DNA of 41,057 nucleotides, taken from an uncultured Oscillibacter sp. Lineage in GTDB: Bacteria > Bacillota > Clostridia > Oscillospirales > Oscillospiraceae. The DNA lies in NCBI GenBank assembly GCA_910576845.1, contig CAJTJA010000014.1, positions 1-41,057 on the forward strand, in the 5' to 3' direction. Below the pieces are notes generated by a model. That model was not told the origin of the DNA. It worked only from the letters and a program-made list of their open reading frames with translations, and did not search any database. Positions 1 through 7,862 of this stretch are shown piece after piece (position 1 is the first letter of the stretch; each line of letters begins with the position of its first letter). The position numbers and the translations under genes were made by a program.

Positions 1-54
1 CGGCGGAAAAAGATCCGCTGTTTGGGCGTTTTGACATTTTTTAAACAAGGCCTA
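1..54 (+). repeat. Right end of structured repeat (copy C, cut by window edge)
   Basis: These bases match, almost base for base, the last 53-54 bases of the full repeat copy at 10334-10552, ending in the same AAACAAGGCCTA terminus. The element must extend leftwards out of the window. It lies upstream of the SEDS gene in the same orientation as the other copies. Confidence 0.85.
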
Positions 55-335
55 AGATACATTTTCACCCAGAGCAGCGCTGCCTTACCTCATCTTATTT
101 CTGTGTTGCCCCGCTAATTGGGCTTGATGCCTTACATTCGCATCTGCTTCCTGCCGGTTGATTAGGGAGCGGCACGGTTTTCCGCCTCATTGCGCACTTT
201 TTCCATATCATTCATCAGGGTAGCCGCAGAGCATCTGCCTGCCGGGAGACTCTATTCCAATCCGGCACAGCGGCGTATGTCCAAAAAATTAAGCCTTGAT
301 TTAAAATTTCTAATTCAGAGACAACGGAGCGTATC

Positions 336-1514
336 ATGCTGAACCGATTGAAAGCTACCTTGACAGATTTTATCCAGCAGGCTGACCTGATGCTGCTGGC
401 TCTCTGCTGTACCGCCACGCTGTATGGCATCGTGCTGGTATTCAGCGCCACCCGGTACCTGGATCCCGACGTAGGCCGCCGGCGGATGATTATCCAATCC
501 GCAGCTCTGGTGCTGGGCGTCTGCGTATATATTTTTTTCTCCATGCTGGACCTGGAGTCCATCACCCGGAAATGGAAATGGGTGCTGGCCTTTAATATCG
601 TCTTCATTCTTCTGCTGCGGACGCCCTTCGGCGTCAGCGGAAACACCGGCAACCGGGCCTGGCTCAAATTCCCCGGCATTCCTTTTCAAATTGGCCCCGC
701 CGAAGTGGTCAAAATCAGCTTTGTTCTCCTGCTGGCCAAGCAGATCGAATGGCTCTGGGAGGAAAAGGGAGATTTGAAGTCCTTCCCCTCCGCCGTCTTT
801 GTGGCCGCCCACACCTTTGGTCTCTGCGGACTCTACTTCCTGGTCTCCCACGACATGGGCAATGCCCTGGTCTTTTTATTCATCTTCCTTTGCATGGCCT
901 TTGTGGCAGGTTTTGCTCTGCGGTGGTTTCTCCTGTTTTTCGCTGCTGGAGGCGGAGTCTTCGCCTTGGCCTGGAAGCTGGATTTGATTTATCCTTATAT
1001 GAAAAAGCGATTTATCGTCCTCTTTGACCACAGCTTCGAACCCCTGATAACAGGCTGGCAGCAAACCAGAAGCTTGCTGGCTATCGGCTCCGGCGGACTC
1101 TTCGGCCAAGGTTATCTCAACGGAAGCCAAACACAAAGCAGCAGTACTTCCCTCCCCGCCAAGCAAACGGATTTGATTTTCGCCGTGGCGGGAGAGGAAT
1201 TGGGACTGTTCGGCTGCATTGCTATCATGGCGTTGCTGGCGCTTATTATCTTCCGCATCCTGCTGGTAGCTCGAAAAGCCCGAACACCCTTTTATCGTTA
1301 CGTCTGTGTAGGCATGGTGTCCATTCTGATCTTTCAAACCGTTATTAATATCGGTATGTGCCTCTTCGTTATGCCTACCATTGGCATTACCCTGCCGTTT
1401 TTCAGCTATGGAGGGTCCTCCATTGTCACATTGTATATGGCTATGGGCGTAGTATCCGGCATCAAGAAACGGTCACCGGACATGCGGCGGGTATCCCGGT
1501 CACCTCTGCGGTGA
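336..1514 (+). CDS. SEDS family peptidoglycan polymerase (RodA/FtsW/SpoVE type)
   Basis: A 392-residue polytopic membrane protein of normal SEDS length. These glycosyltransferases polymerise lipid II into glycan strands together with a class B PBP. About ten hydrophobic segments are visible. Motifs include GSGGLFGQGYLNGSQ (around 251-265), QTDLIFAVAGEELG with the expected catalytic Asp at residue 279, and LPFFSYGGSS near the C-terminus. The GSGG..GQG and TD.IFAV stretches resemble RodA, while SYGGSS is also typical of FtsW/SpoVE, so I leave the symbol blank. The start has a weak GGAG about nine bases upstream. It stands alone, preceded by a repeat remnant and followed convergently by a regulator, and seems unrelated to the catabolic genes. 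Family assignment is sure; the RodA-versus-FtsW role is inferred. Confidence 0.93.
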   Translation: MLNRLKATLTDFIQQADLMLLALCCTATLYGIVLVFSATRYLDPDVGRRRMIIQSAALVLGVCVYIFFSMLDLESITRKWKWVLAFNIVFILLLRTPFGVSGNTGNRAWLKFPGIPFQIGPAEVVKISFVLLLAKQIEWLWEEKGDLKSFPSAVFVAAHTFGLCGLYFLVSHDMGNALVFLFIFLCMAFVAGFALRWFLLFFAAGGGVFALAWKLDLIYPYMKKRFIVLFDHSFEPLITGWQQTRSLLAIGSGGLFGQGYLNGSQTQSSSTSLPAKQTDLIFAVAGEELGLFGCIAIMALLALIIFRILLVARKARTPFYRYVCVGMVSILIFQTVINIGMCLFVMPTIGITLPFFSYGGSSIVTLYMAMGVVSGIKKRSPDMRRVSRSPLR

Positions 1515-1751
1515 TTCCCCGTATCTCCAGGCAGACGCGAAGAGACAGCAGTCCATCTGCCGGAAAACGGCGCCTTGGCACACCGCCGCATAAAATGCCT
1601 GTTTTTTTCAAACACGCTACGAAGGCAGTCCTCCTCCAGCGGGCACTTCAGGGACTGCCCCGGTCAAAAAACGTCAAAGGCGCTTTTGAAACCTATCCAC
1701 TGAAAAAGCGTTCTCTTCCCCAAAGCGGAGAAATCCAAAGTAATCCCAGAA

Positions 1752-1799
1752 AAAGGAAGAGAGTTCCGGCTTTAAGCCGGAACTCTCTTCCTTTACATG
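1752..1799 (-). terminator. Bidirectional terminator between SEDS gene and GntR regulator
   Basis: A very long near-perfect inverted repeat with 21-base arms (AAAGGAAGAG... and its complement) around a minimal loop, centred at 1773. On the minus strand it is followed by a T-run (the A-run at 1750-1754), so it best serves the GntR gene ending at 1808. It can also stop plus-strand transcripts from the SEDS gene. Confidence 0.85.
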
Positions 1800-1807
1800 T
1801 CTAAATC

Positions 1808-2545
1808 TTAAATCTCAGGAGGATCAACACCCATCAATTCCCGATATGTAATCTGCATATGCTTTTCACCGGCGGCGCGCGCCCGCCCCGGATCACGGCT
1901 TTTGATTCCTTCATATACTTCGATATGGGTCTCAAGAAATTTTAAACGTGCGCTTGATATCCCGCACCGGTAATGATCGCTCATGTACGTTTCAAACACT
2001 GTGCTGTTCATCGTCTGCCCCATTTGCTGAAACAGAATATTATTTGTCATTTTGTACACCAGCGTATGGAATCTCACTTCCATAGCGGCCAGCCGGTCGA
2101 TCAGCAGACCATGGTTCGAGTTGGTTCTCATTCGGGCAGAAACCGACTCGAACTCAGAAATGATATCGCTCATCTTATCCAAATCCTCTTCGCTGGCCCG
2201 CTCCGCAGCAAGGGCACAGGCAGCAGGCTCCAAAAAGAAGCGATACTCACAGATATCCTGAACCATCATGTTCGTGTCGCACCGGGAAGCGTCGCTGATT
2301 TCCAGGAGTGAATCCGGGACCTCTATGACAAAGGTCCCTACTCCCCGCTCAATCCGCAGAATATGGGAGGATATTAACAGCTTAATCGCCTCACGGATCG
2401 TAGTTCTGCTGACATTCATCTCTTTGGCGAGAATCTGCTCATTGGGTATCTTGTCCCCGATACGCCATTCTCCGTCCGATATCCTTTTTTTGATTTTGCT
2501 CGATACCTTTTCAGACAATGTCTGTACGCTGTTATTCTCTTCCAT
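1808..2545 (-). CDS. GntR family regulator, FadR/FCD subfamily
   Basis: A 245-residue transcription factor. The N-terminal winged helix (residues about 10-75) carries the typical IPNEQILAKEMNVSRTTIREAIKLL and a wing IERGVGTFVIE; the rest is an all-helical FCD ligand-binding domain (about 95-230) rich in Asp, Glu and His, which in this subfamily usually binds an organic acid, often with a metal ion. It lies last in the minus-strand DAK/TRAP module, 170 bases after the DhaL stop, and has its own promoter. The likely job is ligand-responsive control of that module. Ligand unknown. Family is clear; target is inferred from position. Confidence 0.92.
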   Translation of the reverse strand: MEENNSVQTLSEKVSSKIKKRISDGEWRIGDKIPNEQILAKEMNVSRTTIREAIKLLISSHILRIERGVGTFVIEVPDSLLEISDASRCDTNMMVQDICEYRFFLEPAACALAAERASEEDLDKMSDIISEFESVSARMRTNSNHGLLIDRLAAMEVRFHTLVYKMTNNILFQQMGQTMNSTVFETYMSDHYRCGISSARLKFLETHIEVYEGIKSRDPGRARAAGEKHMQITYRELMGVDPPEI

Positions 2546-2618
2546 ACTTTTCCTTCCTCAGATGCAGGAGAACCAAATTCGGATGCACATCCGCCCGGCA
2601 TACTGCATTTATCTTCCA

Positions 2619-2656
2619 ATACATGTCATCTTAACATATATTTTATGGTTGCGCAA
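2619..2656 (-). promoter_or_regulatory. Candidate sigma-70 promoter and overlapping dyad of the GntR gene
   Basis: On the minus strand TTGCGC (2651-2656) and TAAGAT (2628-2633) are separated by 17 bases. An imperfect inverted repeat, ATACATGT-N7-ACATATAT (2619-2641, one mismatch), covers the -10 box and is a candidate autoregulatory operator. It lies about 80 bases upstream of the start codon. Confidence 0.5.
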
Positions 2657-2715
2657 GCTGTCAGAGGAAAGAAAAATACCGGTTTACTCCTTGGCGGTCT
2701 GCCGTCTTCCCCGCA

Positions 2716-3357
2716 TTATTTTTCAATATACCTGCAAAAAGCCGCCATCAGGCAAAAGCCGGCATACGCGCCCTGGTCCATTACTCCGGCAGAGGAAGCC
2801 TGATGCACCGCCGCCTTACCGAATCTGGGCGTCATATGGCGTGTAGCCTCTGCGCCGGCAAACGCTCCTTCCTTTGCAGCTATAGCCACGTCTGGCAGAG
2901 AAGCGCCCGGCTTATTACGCAGCAGCGTTTCCGCCCTATCCGCAGCGGCATCCATAGCATCAAGCACCGTACAATCACCGGGAGAGCATTTTCCACGCTT
3001 CACAATGCCCTCTGCAAATCCCCGCAGAAAAGCCGCGTATTCTGCCGCCCCTATTATTTCAGCCCCGGAAACCGCTTTCCCCCCAGCCATAAGTCCAGAA
3101 CCCATAAGAAACCCCATGGTGGAGGGAATCACAGAGGACAGCTTCATTCCCGCTTTTGCAATCGCCGTTCCGATGTCCCCCTCGGGAAGCTCCCGAACAA
3201 TGCCAGGAAGCGCTGAAAAACCCTTTTTCATCGTCAGACCCAGGTCCCCATCGCCCATCACGGCATCCATCGCGGCAAGCTCCTCGGATTTCTCCGCCAT
3301 CATTTCCGCCGCGCTGGTAAACAGTTCCGGAAGCTCCGCCCTTGTAATCTTCTCCAT
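2716..3357 (-). CDS. Dihydroxyacetone kinase L-subunit-like protein (divergent copy)
   Basis: A 213-residue DhaL/DAK2-domain protein, the nucleotide-binding half of a two-subunit dihydroxyacetone-type kinase. The magnesium-binding aspartates are present as DAVMGDGDLG (Asp31, Asp36, Asp38). Two places depart from the usual pattern. The conserved PGDKTMLD loop reads PGDCTVLD, with Cys129 in place of Lys. The GGTSGALYG glycine stretch reads PSTMGFLMGSG. It follows the DhaK stop by only three bases, so the two are translationally coupled and presumably act together. No DhaM phosphotransfer subunit is visible, so whether it uses ATP or PTS phosphate is open. Because pair 2 (DhaK at 6300, DhaL at 5656) is nearer the classical sequence, this pair probably has a different substrate; that is inference. 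Confidence 0.88.
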   Translation of the reverse strand: MEKITRAELPELFTSAAEMMAEKSEELAAMDAVMGDGDLGLTMKKGFSALPGIVRELPEGDIGTAIAKAGMKLSSVIPSTMGFLMGSGLMAGGKAVSGAEIIGAAEYAAFLRGFAEGIVKRGKCSPGDCTVLDAMDAAADRAETLLRNKPGASLPDVAIAAKEGAFAGAEATRHMTPRFGKAAVHQASSAGVMDQGAYAGFCLMAAFCRYIEK

Positions 3358-3360
3358 TTC

Positions 3361-4350
3361 TCACCTCTGGCAATAGAAGGGCGTGCTGACCGGATAGTCC
3401 ATCCACTCCTTCATTTCCTCATCCACCCGGCAGATGGAAAGAGACGCGCCAGCCATTTCCATGGAAGTGGCAAATTCACCCACAAAACTGCGGTATACGC
3501 AAATTCCCCGGTCCGCAAGAGCTTCCGCGGCATCTCCGGCCATAATATAGAGCTCCTCAATGCTGGTCGCACCCAAACCGTTTACAAGCAGGCATATCTC
3601 ATCGCCCCTGGAAAGCGGCATATCCTTTAAAAGAGTATCCAGGGACTCCTCCACAATGGCCCGGGATGTCTTCAGCGGCCCATTCCAAATGCCGGGTTCC
3701 CCATGGATTCCCATACCCATGGCCATTTCATTTTCAGCAAGGGTAAAATTTGCGTGGCCAACTTCCGGAATAATACAAGGCGTCAGTGCAAACCCCACCG
3801 TGCGGGTATGGTCCTTTGCTTTCTGCGCCGCAGCCAAAACTTGCTCCAGGCTGCCCATCTGGGCGGCCTTCGCACCGGCAGCCTTGTACATAAAGAAGAT
3901 GCCGGCCACTCCGCGCCGCACTTCCGGCGCCCCGGAGTTAACATCGTCGGCGCCTACAATGGACTTGGTCTCAATGCCGTCCATTCCGCACATCTCGGAG
4001 GCCATATCGAAGGTCATGATATCCCCTGTATAATTTCCATAGAGATACAGCACTCCCGCGCCGCCGTCAACCTCCTTGGAAATTTCATAAATCTGCTCCG
4101 GGGAGGGAGATTGAAACACTCCGCCGACGCCGCAGCCATCCAGCAGCCCCTCACCCACATAGCCCAGGAACAGCGGAAGATGTCCTGTACCGCCTCCGGT
4201 AACAATGGCAACCTTCCCAGCGTGCTTATGGGCGCTTACATAGCAGCGCATATCCCCGGCCGCATACGTTACGTCGTCCTTATGCGCGGAATAAATGCCT
4301 CTGAGCATATCGTCAACGTAGTCTTCCGGCCGGTTCATCAGCTTCTTCAT
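3361..4350 (-). CDS. Dihydroxyacetone kinase K-subunit-like protein (divergent copy)
   Basis: A 329-residue DhaK-fold protein, the substrate-binding half of DAK kinases. The His that forms the hemiaminal bond with the keto substrate is retained at 216 in MGMGIHGEPG, as is Asp110 in NYTGDIMTFDMA. The active-site loop that normally reads GGGSGHEP is GGGTGHLPLF here; His57 is kept but the Glu is replaced by Leu, suggesting an altered sugar or ketose pocket. The ribosome binding site AAAGGAGG is well placed. It sits 13 bases after the desulfidase-like gene and 3 bases before its DhaL partner. Likely a ketose kinase with a substrate other than, or broader than, dihydroxyacetone; the substrate is not determinable here. 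Confidence 0.9.
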   Translation of the reverse strand: MKKLMNRPEDYVDDMLRGIYSAHKDDVTYAAGDMRCYVSAHKHAGKVAIVTGGGTGHLPLFLGYVGEGLLDGCGVGGVFQSPSPEQIYEISKEVDGGAGVLYLYGNYTGDIMTFDMASEMCGMDGIETKSIVGADDVNSGAPEVRRGVAGIFFMYKAAGAKAAQMGSLEQVLAAAQKAKDHTRTVGFALTPCIIPEVGHANFTLAENEMAMGMGIHGEPGIWNGPLKTSRAIVEESLDTLLKDMPLSRGDEICLLVNGLGATSIEELYIMAGDAAEALADRGICVYRSFVGEFATSMEMAGASLSICRVDEEMKEWMDYPVSTPFYCQR

Positions 4351-4363
4351 GGCAGCCTCCTTT

Positions 4364-5659
4364 TTACCGCTGTGGTAATCTTCCGGTTTTCTCCGTCATA
4401 AGCGCAAGAATAGTTTCCTCCGTCTTTTCCATGCCCGGGCTCGCAATGCGGCCTATATTACGCATCGTGTCTTCAACGCTGAATCCGTTGATTCCATGCA
4501 TAGGTTCTATGGATACGCTGCTCAAGGCAAGCTCTACGGATTTACAGCCAATATCAATGGCGGCCGCAGCCTTCATCACACAGGCAGGATTTCCGCCCGT
4601 GCAGATAATGCCCGTGATGCCGGAGGCCATATTTCGAATCACCGCCTCCGCCGCGGACCGGCCGCCGCCCAGCATATAGCAGAGTCCCACGGCCGAGCCC
4701 GTTCCCGCAGCCACCGCACATCCACAGAAAGCCGACAGCTTTCCCGAGTATTCCTTAATGTATTCCGTCACAAGATAGCTGAGCGCCGTAGCCCGAAGCA
4801 GCGTCTCCCAATCTGTTCCTTTGACCTTATAGCAGGCATACAGTGGGAGCGTCGCAATAATTCCGTGATTTCCGCTTCCGGTGATGCTCATAGCCGGGCA
4901 GGGAAGCCCTCTGACACGGGCTTCAATTGCGGCGGCGGTCAGTGCGTGCGCAGTCTTCAAATAATCTTGAGAGTACATGCCGCCGTTTTGCGTAATCAGT
5001 TCCTTACAGATTGTGCACTTATCACTGAACTGGCCCTTTTCCGCAAGGGCCAGGTTCAGTTTGTACGCATTCTCAATAAAGTCGATTTCTTCCCGGGGAA
5101 TCTCTGCCGCATATTCCCACATCTCGGCAAAGCTGTGCCCCGTGACGCTCTCTGCCGCCGGTTCCGGCGCTTCATCAGCGGCGGCCTCCTGCCGGATCAG
5201 ACTCTCCCCATCAACAATGATGGACGAAATATTGGTATGCGTGCCTGTGATCGTCACTTCAGCCGTGTGGGAACCAGCGGAAACACGGGCATTGATATAC
5301 AGTGCGGAGCTGATCTCGTGGAGCTCCACATGCACTTTCCCCGCATCCAAAAGGACCTGCGCTCTGGCAAGGTCCAACTGGCTGGCCTTTCCCAGCGCCT
5401 CCAGCCCCTTGGTCCAGTCTCCGGCCACTGCGCCCAGTGCCGCCGCAAAAGGAATGCCGATCTCATCCGTGCCGGGAATTCCGCAAGTAAAGGAGTTTTT
5501 ATAAATTCCCGAGTTCACAGACAGCTCAATCGATTTGATTTCCCCCTCCGTAAACGACCGCGCCCGGGAGACCGCCAGAGCAATTGCCCCCGGCTCGGTC
5601 ACTCCAAAAGACGGCGTCATATCTGAGCGCAGGAGCTCTGTAAAGACATGTGTACTCAT
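4364..5659 (-). CDS. CyuA/UPF0597-like iron-sulfur lyase lacking the GCTEP cysteine
   Basis: A 431-residue protein of the L-cysteine desulfidase/UPF0597 family (E. coli YhaM/CyuA, archaeal L-cysteine desulfidase), related to the serine dehydratase alpha chain. Matching blocks include VNSGIYKNSFTCGIPGTDEIGIP, GHTN-like GTHTNISSI, and SITGSGNHGIIATLP (about 258-272). Three cysteines that would hold a 4Fe-4S cluster are in place: Cys312, Cys353 and Cys360 (ICTGGNPAC). The N-terminal block that in characterised members reads ALGCTEP, with the proposed catalytic Cys, reads SFGVTEP here (Val20). That argues against ordinary cysteine desulfidation and for a different lyase or dehydratase substrate. 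The start overlaps the DhaL stop (ATGA). It sits between two DhaK/DhaL pairs. Family confident, reaction unknown. Confidence 0.87.
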   Translation of the reverse strand: MSTHVFTELLRSDMTPSFGVTEPGAIALAVSRARSFTEGEIKSIELSVNSGIYKNSFTCGIPGTDEIGIPFAAALGAVAGDWTKGLEALGKASQLDLARAQVLLDAGKVHVELHEISSALYINARVSAGSHTAEVTITGTHTNISSIIVDGESLIRQEAAADEAPEPAAESVTGHSFAEMWEYAAEIPREEIDFIENAYKLNLALAEKGQFSDKCTICKELITQNGGMYSQDYLKTAHALTAAAIEARVRGLPCPAMSITGSGNHGIIATLPLYACYKVKGTDWETLLRATALSYLVTEYIKEYSGKLSAFCGCAVAAGTGSAVGLCYMLGGGRSAAEAVIRNMASGITGIICTGGNPACVMKAAAAIDIGCKSVELALSSVSIEPMHGINGFSVEDTMRNIGRIASPGMEKTEETILALMTEKTGRLPQR

Positions 5660-6309
5660 GCGGGTTCTCCCTCCAGCATTTTATCGGCAAACGCACGGAG
5701 CTGGTACTCCATTGTCACAGCTCCCGGATCCAGGTGTCCTACGCCCTTATCCGGGCGATAACAGGCCCTGCCTTTAAATGCCGGCATACCGGCAGTCGCC
5801 CGCATCCCCTGATCCGCTCCTGCCTTCAGAGCTTCCAGCAGCGCCGCGCCGTGAACTCCCTGTTTCAGCGCCTCTTCCACGGAAAGCTTCGCCTGATAAA
5901 GAGGGTCCAGCATAGTCTTGTTGCCAGGCTCCACCCTGCCCCGCTTCATAATAGCTTCCGCCTGCGTCTCAAGATAGAGCACAACGCCTCCCTCATCTAT
6001 GTAGTCCCTTCCCGCAAACGCCTTGGACAGTGCGAGGTAGGCGCTGCCGTACAAAACGCCGGCGGAGCCGCCGACTCCGGACATCATCGTCATCCCGCAT
6101 TCGCGGAACAGATCCGGCAGACCCATGGCCGCAAGGCTCTCTTTTTTGCTCAAGAGCTTGCTGAATCCCATATTCATGTTGGCCCAATGATCCCCGTCCC
6201 CTGTTTCCGCGTCCAGCCGCGTCACATAGTCCCTGTTCTCGCAAATCAGACGGTTCGCATCCTCCAGGTATCCAACAAATGCTGAAACATCCATTTTCAT
6301 TACAAGCAT
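5656..6309 (-). CDS. dhaL: Dihydroxyacetone kinase L subunit (canonical copy)
   Basis: A 217-residue DhaL protein carrying the nucleotide and magnesium site: DAETGDGDHW (Asp33, Asp38, Asp40), GVGGSAGVLYGSAYLALSKAF (about 78-98), PGNKTMLD with Lys131, and the C-terminal KGRACYRPDKGVGHLDPGA. These are the usual DhaL blocks. One oddity is Trp42, where a Gly normally follows the GDGDH motif. The start overlaps the last codons of the partner DhaK, and an in-frame ATG three codons later is an alternative. Its stop overlaps the start of the iron-sulfur lyase. Expected to phosphorylate a ketose held by the DhaK encoded just upstream. No DhaM or EI-like gene is seen in the window. Confidence 0.9.
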   Translation of the reverse strand: MLVMKMDVSAFVGYLEDANRLICENRDYVTRLDAETGDGDHWANMNMGFSKLLSKKESLAAMGLPDLFRECGMTMMSGVGGSAGVLYGSAYLALSKAFAGRDYIDEGGVVLYLETQAEAIMKRGRVEPGNKTMLDPLYQAKLSVEEALKQGVHGAALLEALKAGADQGMRATAGMPAFKGRACYRPDKGVGHLDPGAVTMEYQLRAFADKMLEGEPA

Positions 6310-7298
6310 GATCTCCCAACCTTCAGCGCCATGGTGTCACAGGGCGCGTCTATCAGTGCCTTCAATTCGTCGTCCAGCGCCATCAGAGATACCGACGCAC
6401 CGGACATTTCCAGCGATGTCATGTATTCTCCCACAAAATAGCGGTGCACGCGAATATCCTTTTCAAGCAGCCGGGCATTCACCTCGCGGGCCAGAATATA
6501 CAGCTCCATTAAAGGTGTGGCGCCCAAGCCGTTTACCATAACGGCCACTTCCTGTCCGTCGTAATCCCTGTCGGCAAAGATTTTTTCCAAAAGGGTATGC
6601 GCCAGCTCCCTGGCAGGCATCACCTCTGTGCGCTTAATCCCAGGCTCACCGTGGATTCCCATGCCGATTTCAATCTCATTTTCCCCAAGGAAAAAGCCGG
6701 GCGTCCCCACAGCGGGCAGAATGCAGGAGGACATCGCCATACCCATTGTCCGCACATTTGCGATTGCTTTCCGGGCGGTCTCCGCCACAGCGGCCAGATC
6801 GGCTCCCTGCTCGGCCTTTGCGCCGACCACCTTATGTACAAGAACTGTTCCGGCAATGCCCCGGCGGCCGGCGGAATAATCGTCGTCCTCTGTGGAAACA
6901 TCGTCCTTTACGACAGCTATCTCCACGGAAATTCCGTCACACTCCGCAATGTCACGGGCCATCTCGAAATTCATCACATCCCCGGAGTAATTCATGAGCA
7001 GCAGCAGGACGCCTTTGCCGCAGTCGCTCTCCTTAATCGCTGTCACAATACGCTCAGGAGACGGAGAGGCGAACACATTTCCGGACACCGCAGCATCCAG
7101 CATGCCGGGCCCGACATATCCCGCAAAGGACGGCTCGTGCCCGCTGCCGCCGCCTGAAACAAGCCCAACCTTATCAGACTTCCGTCTGCGGCTTATCACC
7201 TCAAATCCGGGATGATAAACAACCTCCGGGTTTACGGCGGCGATGCCTTCCAGCATCTCCGAAACTACGCAGCTGGGATCGTTAATTATCTTTTTCAT
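6300..7298 (-). CDS. dhaK: Dihydroxyacetone kinase K subunit (canonical copy)
   Basis: A 332-residue DhaK protein, starting at MKKIINDPSC rather than at an upstream in-frame ATG that would overlap the preceding gene. The full set of signature residues is present: GGGSGHEPSFAGYVG with His54, NYSGDVMNFEMA with Asp107, and EIGMGIHGEPG with His216, the substrate-binding histidine. These proteins bind dihydroxyacetone or related ketoses covalently and hand them to DhaL for phosphorylation in the cytoplasm. The gene begins two bases after the stop of the ATC-hydrolase-like gene and overlaps DhaL by ten bases, so it is firmly part of the operon. Dihydroxyacetone itself is the default substrate but is unproven here. 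Confidence 0.92.
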   Translation of the reverse strand: MKKIINDPSCVVSEMLEGIAAVNPEVVYHPGFEVISRRRKSDKVGLVSGGGSGHEPSFAGYVGPGMLDAAVSGNVFASPSPERIVTAIKESDCGKGVLLLLMNYSGDVMNFEMARDIAECDGISVEIAVVKDDVSTEDDDYSAGRRGIAGTVLVHKVVGAKAEQGADLAAVAETARKAIANVRTMGMAMSSCILPAVGTPGFFLGENEIEIGMGIHGEPGIKRTEVMPARELAHTLLEKIFADRDYDGQEVAVMVNGLGATPLMELYILAREVNARLLEKDIRVHRYFVGEYMTSLEMSGASVSLMALDDELKALIDAPCDTMALKVGRSCL

Positions 7299-7300
7299 AT

Positions 7301-7810
7301 TTATTTGCCGCCGCAGGCGCAGCCGTCCCCCTTTCTCATGCAGATCGTGCATTTTCCGTCTCCCTTGGCAATGGTTCCTTTCAGCTCCAGCTCCCAGCCA
7401 TAAGTATCCATCGCGCCTCTGTCGATATCCATGCAGATATCGCAGAGCTTTTCCAGGAACTCCGGGTCATCCGTGCTTTTGAGCCATCCCTCCACCATAG
7501 GACAATAATTTACTTCCCAGACAAACTCGTCATCCGTGAGAGAAGCCACTCTTCCGTCATTGACCTTCACCAAATCCTCAGTGGCAAATTTCTCCGCAAA
7601 CTCCCGGATGTCGCCGGTTCTTGGAAAATCATGATACCCCTTATAGCGCCCGGCCTCCCGGATGCCCTCGCGAATTTCGTCCCAGGTCATGCCCGCATCC
7701 AAAAAGGATTTTACCAGCTGATAGACCCACTTGCCGCGGTTCACAGAGGACAAACGAAGCTGCTGCGCCTCAAAATCATCGTTATAATGCTTTGCGGTAT
7801 TCGTAATCAT
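7301..7810 (-). CDS. L-2-amino-thiazoline-4-carboxylate hydrolase-like protein (paralogue 1)
   Basis: A 169-residue soluble protein resembling the ATC hydrolase family (Pfam ATC_hydrolase). Family-like blocks are NYCPMVEGW (Cys103), LCDICMDIDRG (Cys123, Cys126), LELKGTIAKGDGKC (Cys154) and a Cys-rich tail CTICMRKGDGCACGGK. The founding member opens the thiazoline ring on the route to L-cysteine in Pseudomonas, but most relatives are untested, so the reaction here is uncertain. It has a clear AAAAGGAG ribosome binding site and lies between its paralogue and dhaK. The many conserved Cys suggest metal or redox chemistry. With paralogue 2 it may form a heteromer. Family moderately sure; activity unknown. 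Confidence 0.75.
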   Translation of the reverse strand: MITNTAKHYNDDFEAQQLRLSSVNRGKWVYQLVKSFLDAGMTWDEIREGIREAGRYKGYHDFPRTGDIREFAEKFATEDLVKVNDGRVASLTDDEFVWEVNYCPMVEGWLKSTDDPEFLEKLCDICMDIDRGAMDTYGWELELKGTIAKGDGKCTICMRKGDGCACGGK

Positions 7811-7862
7811 TCTTCAAATCTCCTTTTCATTCAGGCATTTTTCAAAATTCCGGCACACTCAT

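Noticed and set aside
4496..5626. A long plus-strand frame opposite the iron-sulfur lyase
   Set aside because: It is antisense to a clear family member, its composition is Arg/His/Gly-rich, and it has no supporting ribosome site.
2716..7298. A PTS-type dihydroxyacetone kinase with its DhaM subunit
   Set aside because: No DhaM, HPr or EI-like sequence is found among the neighbours, so PTS dependence cannot be claimed.
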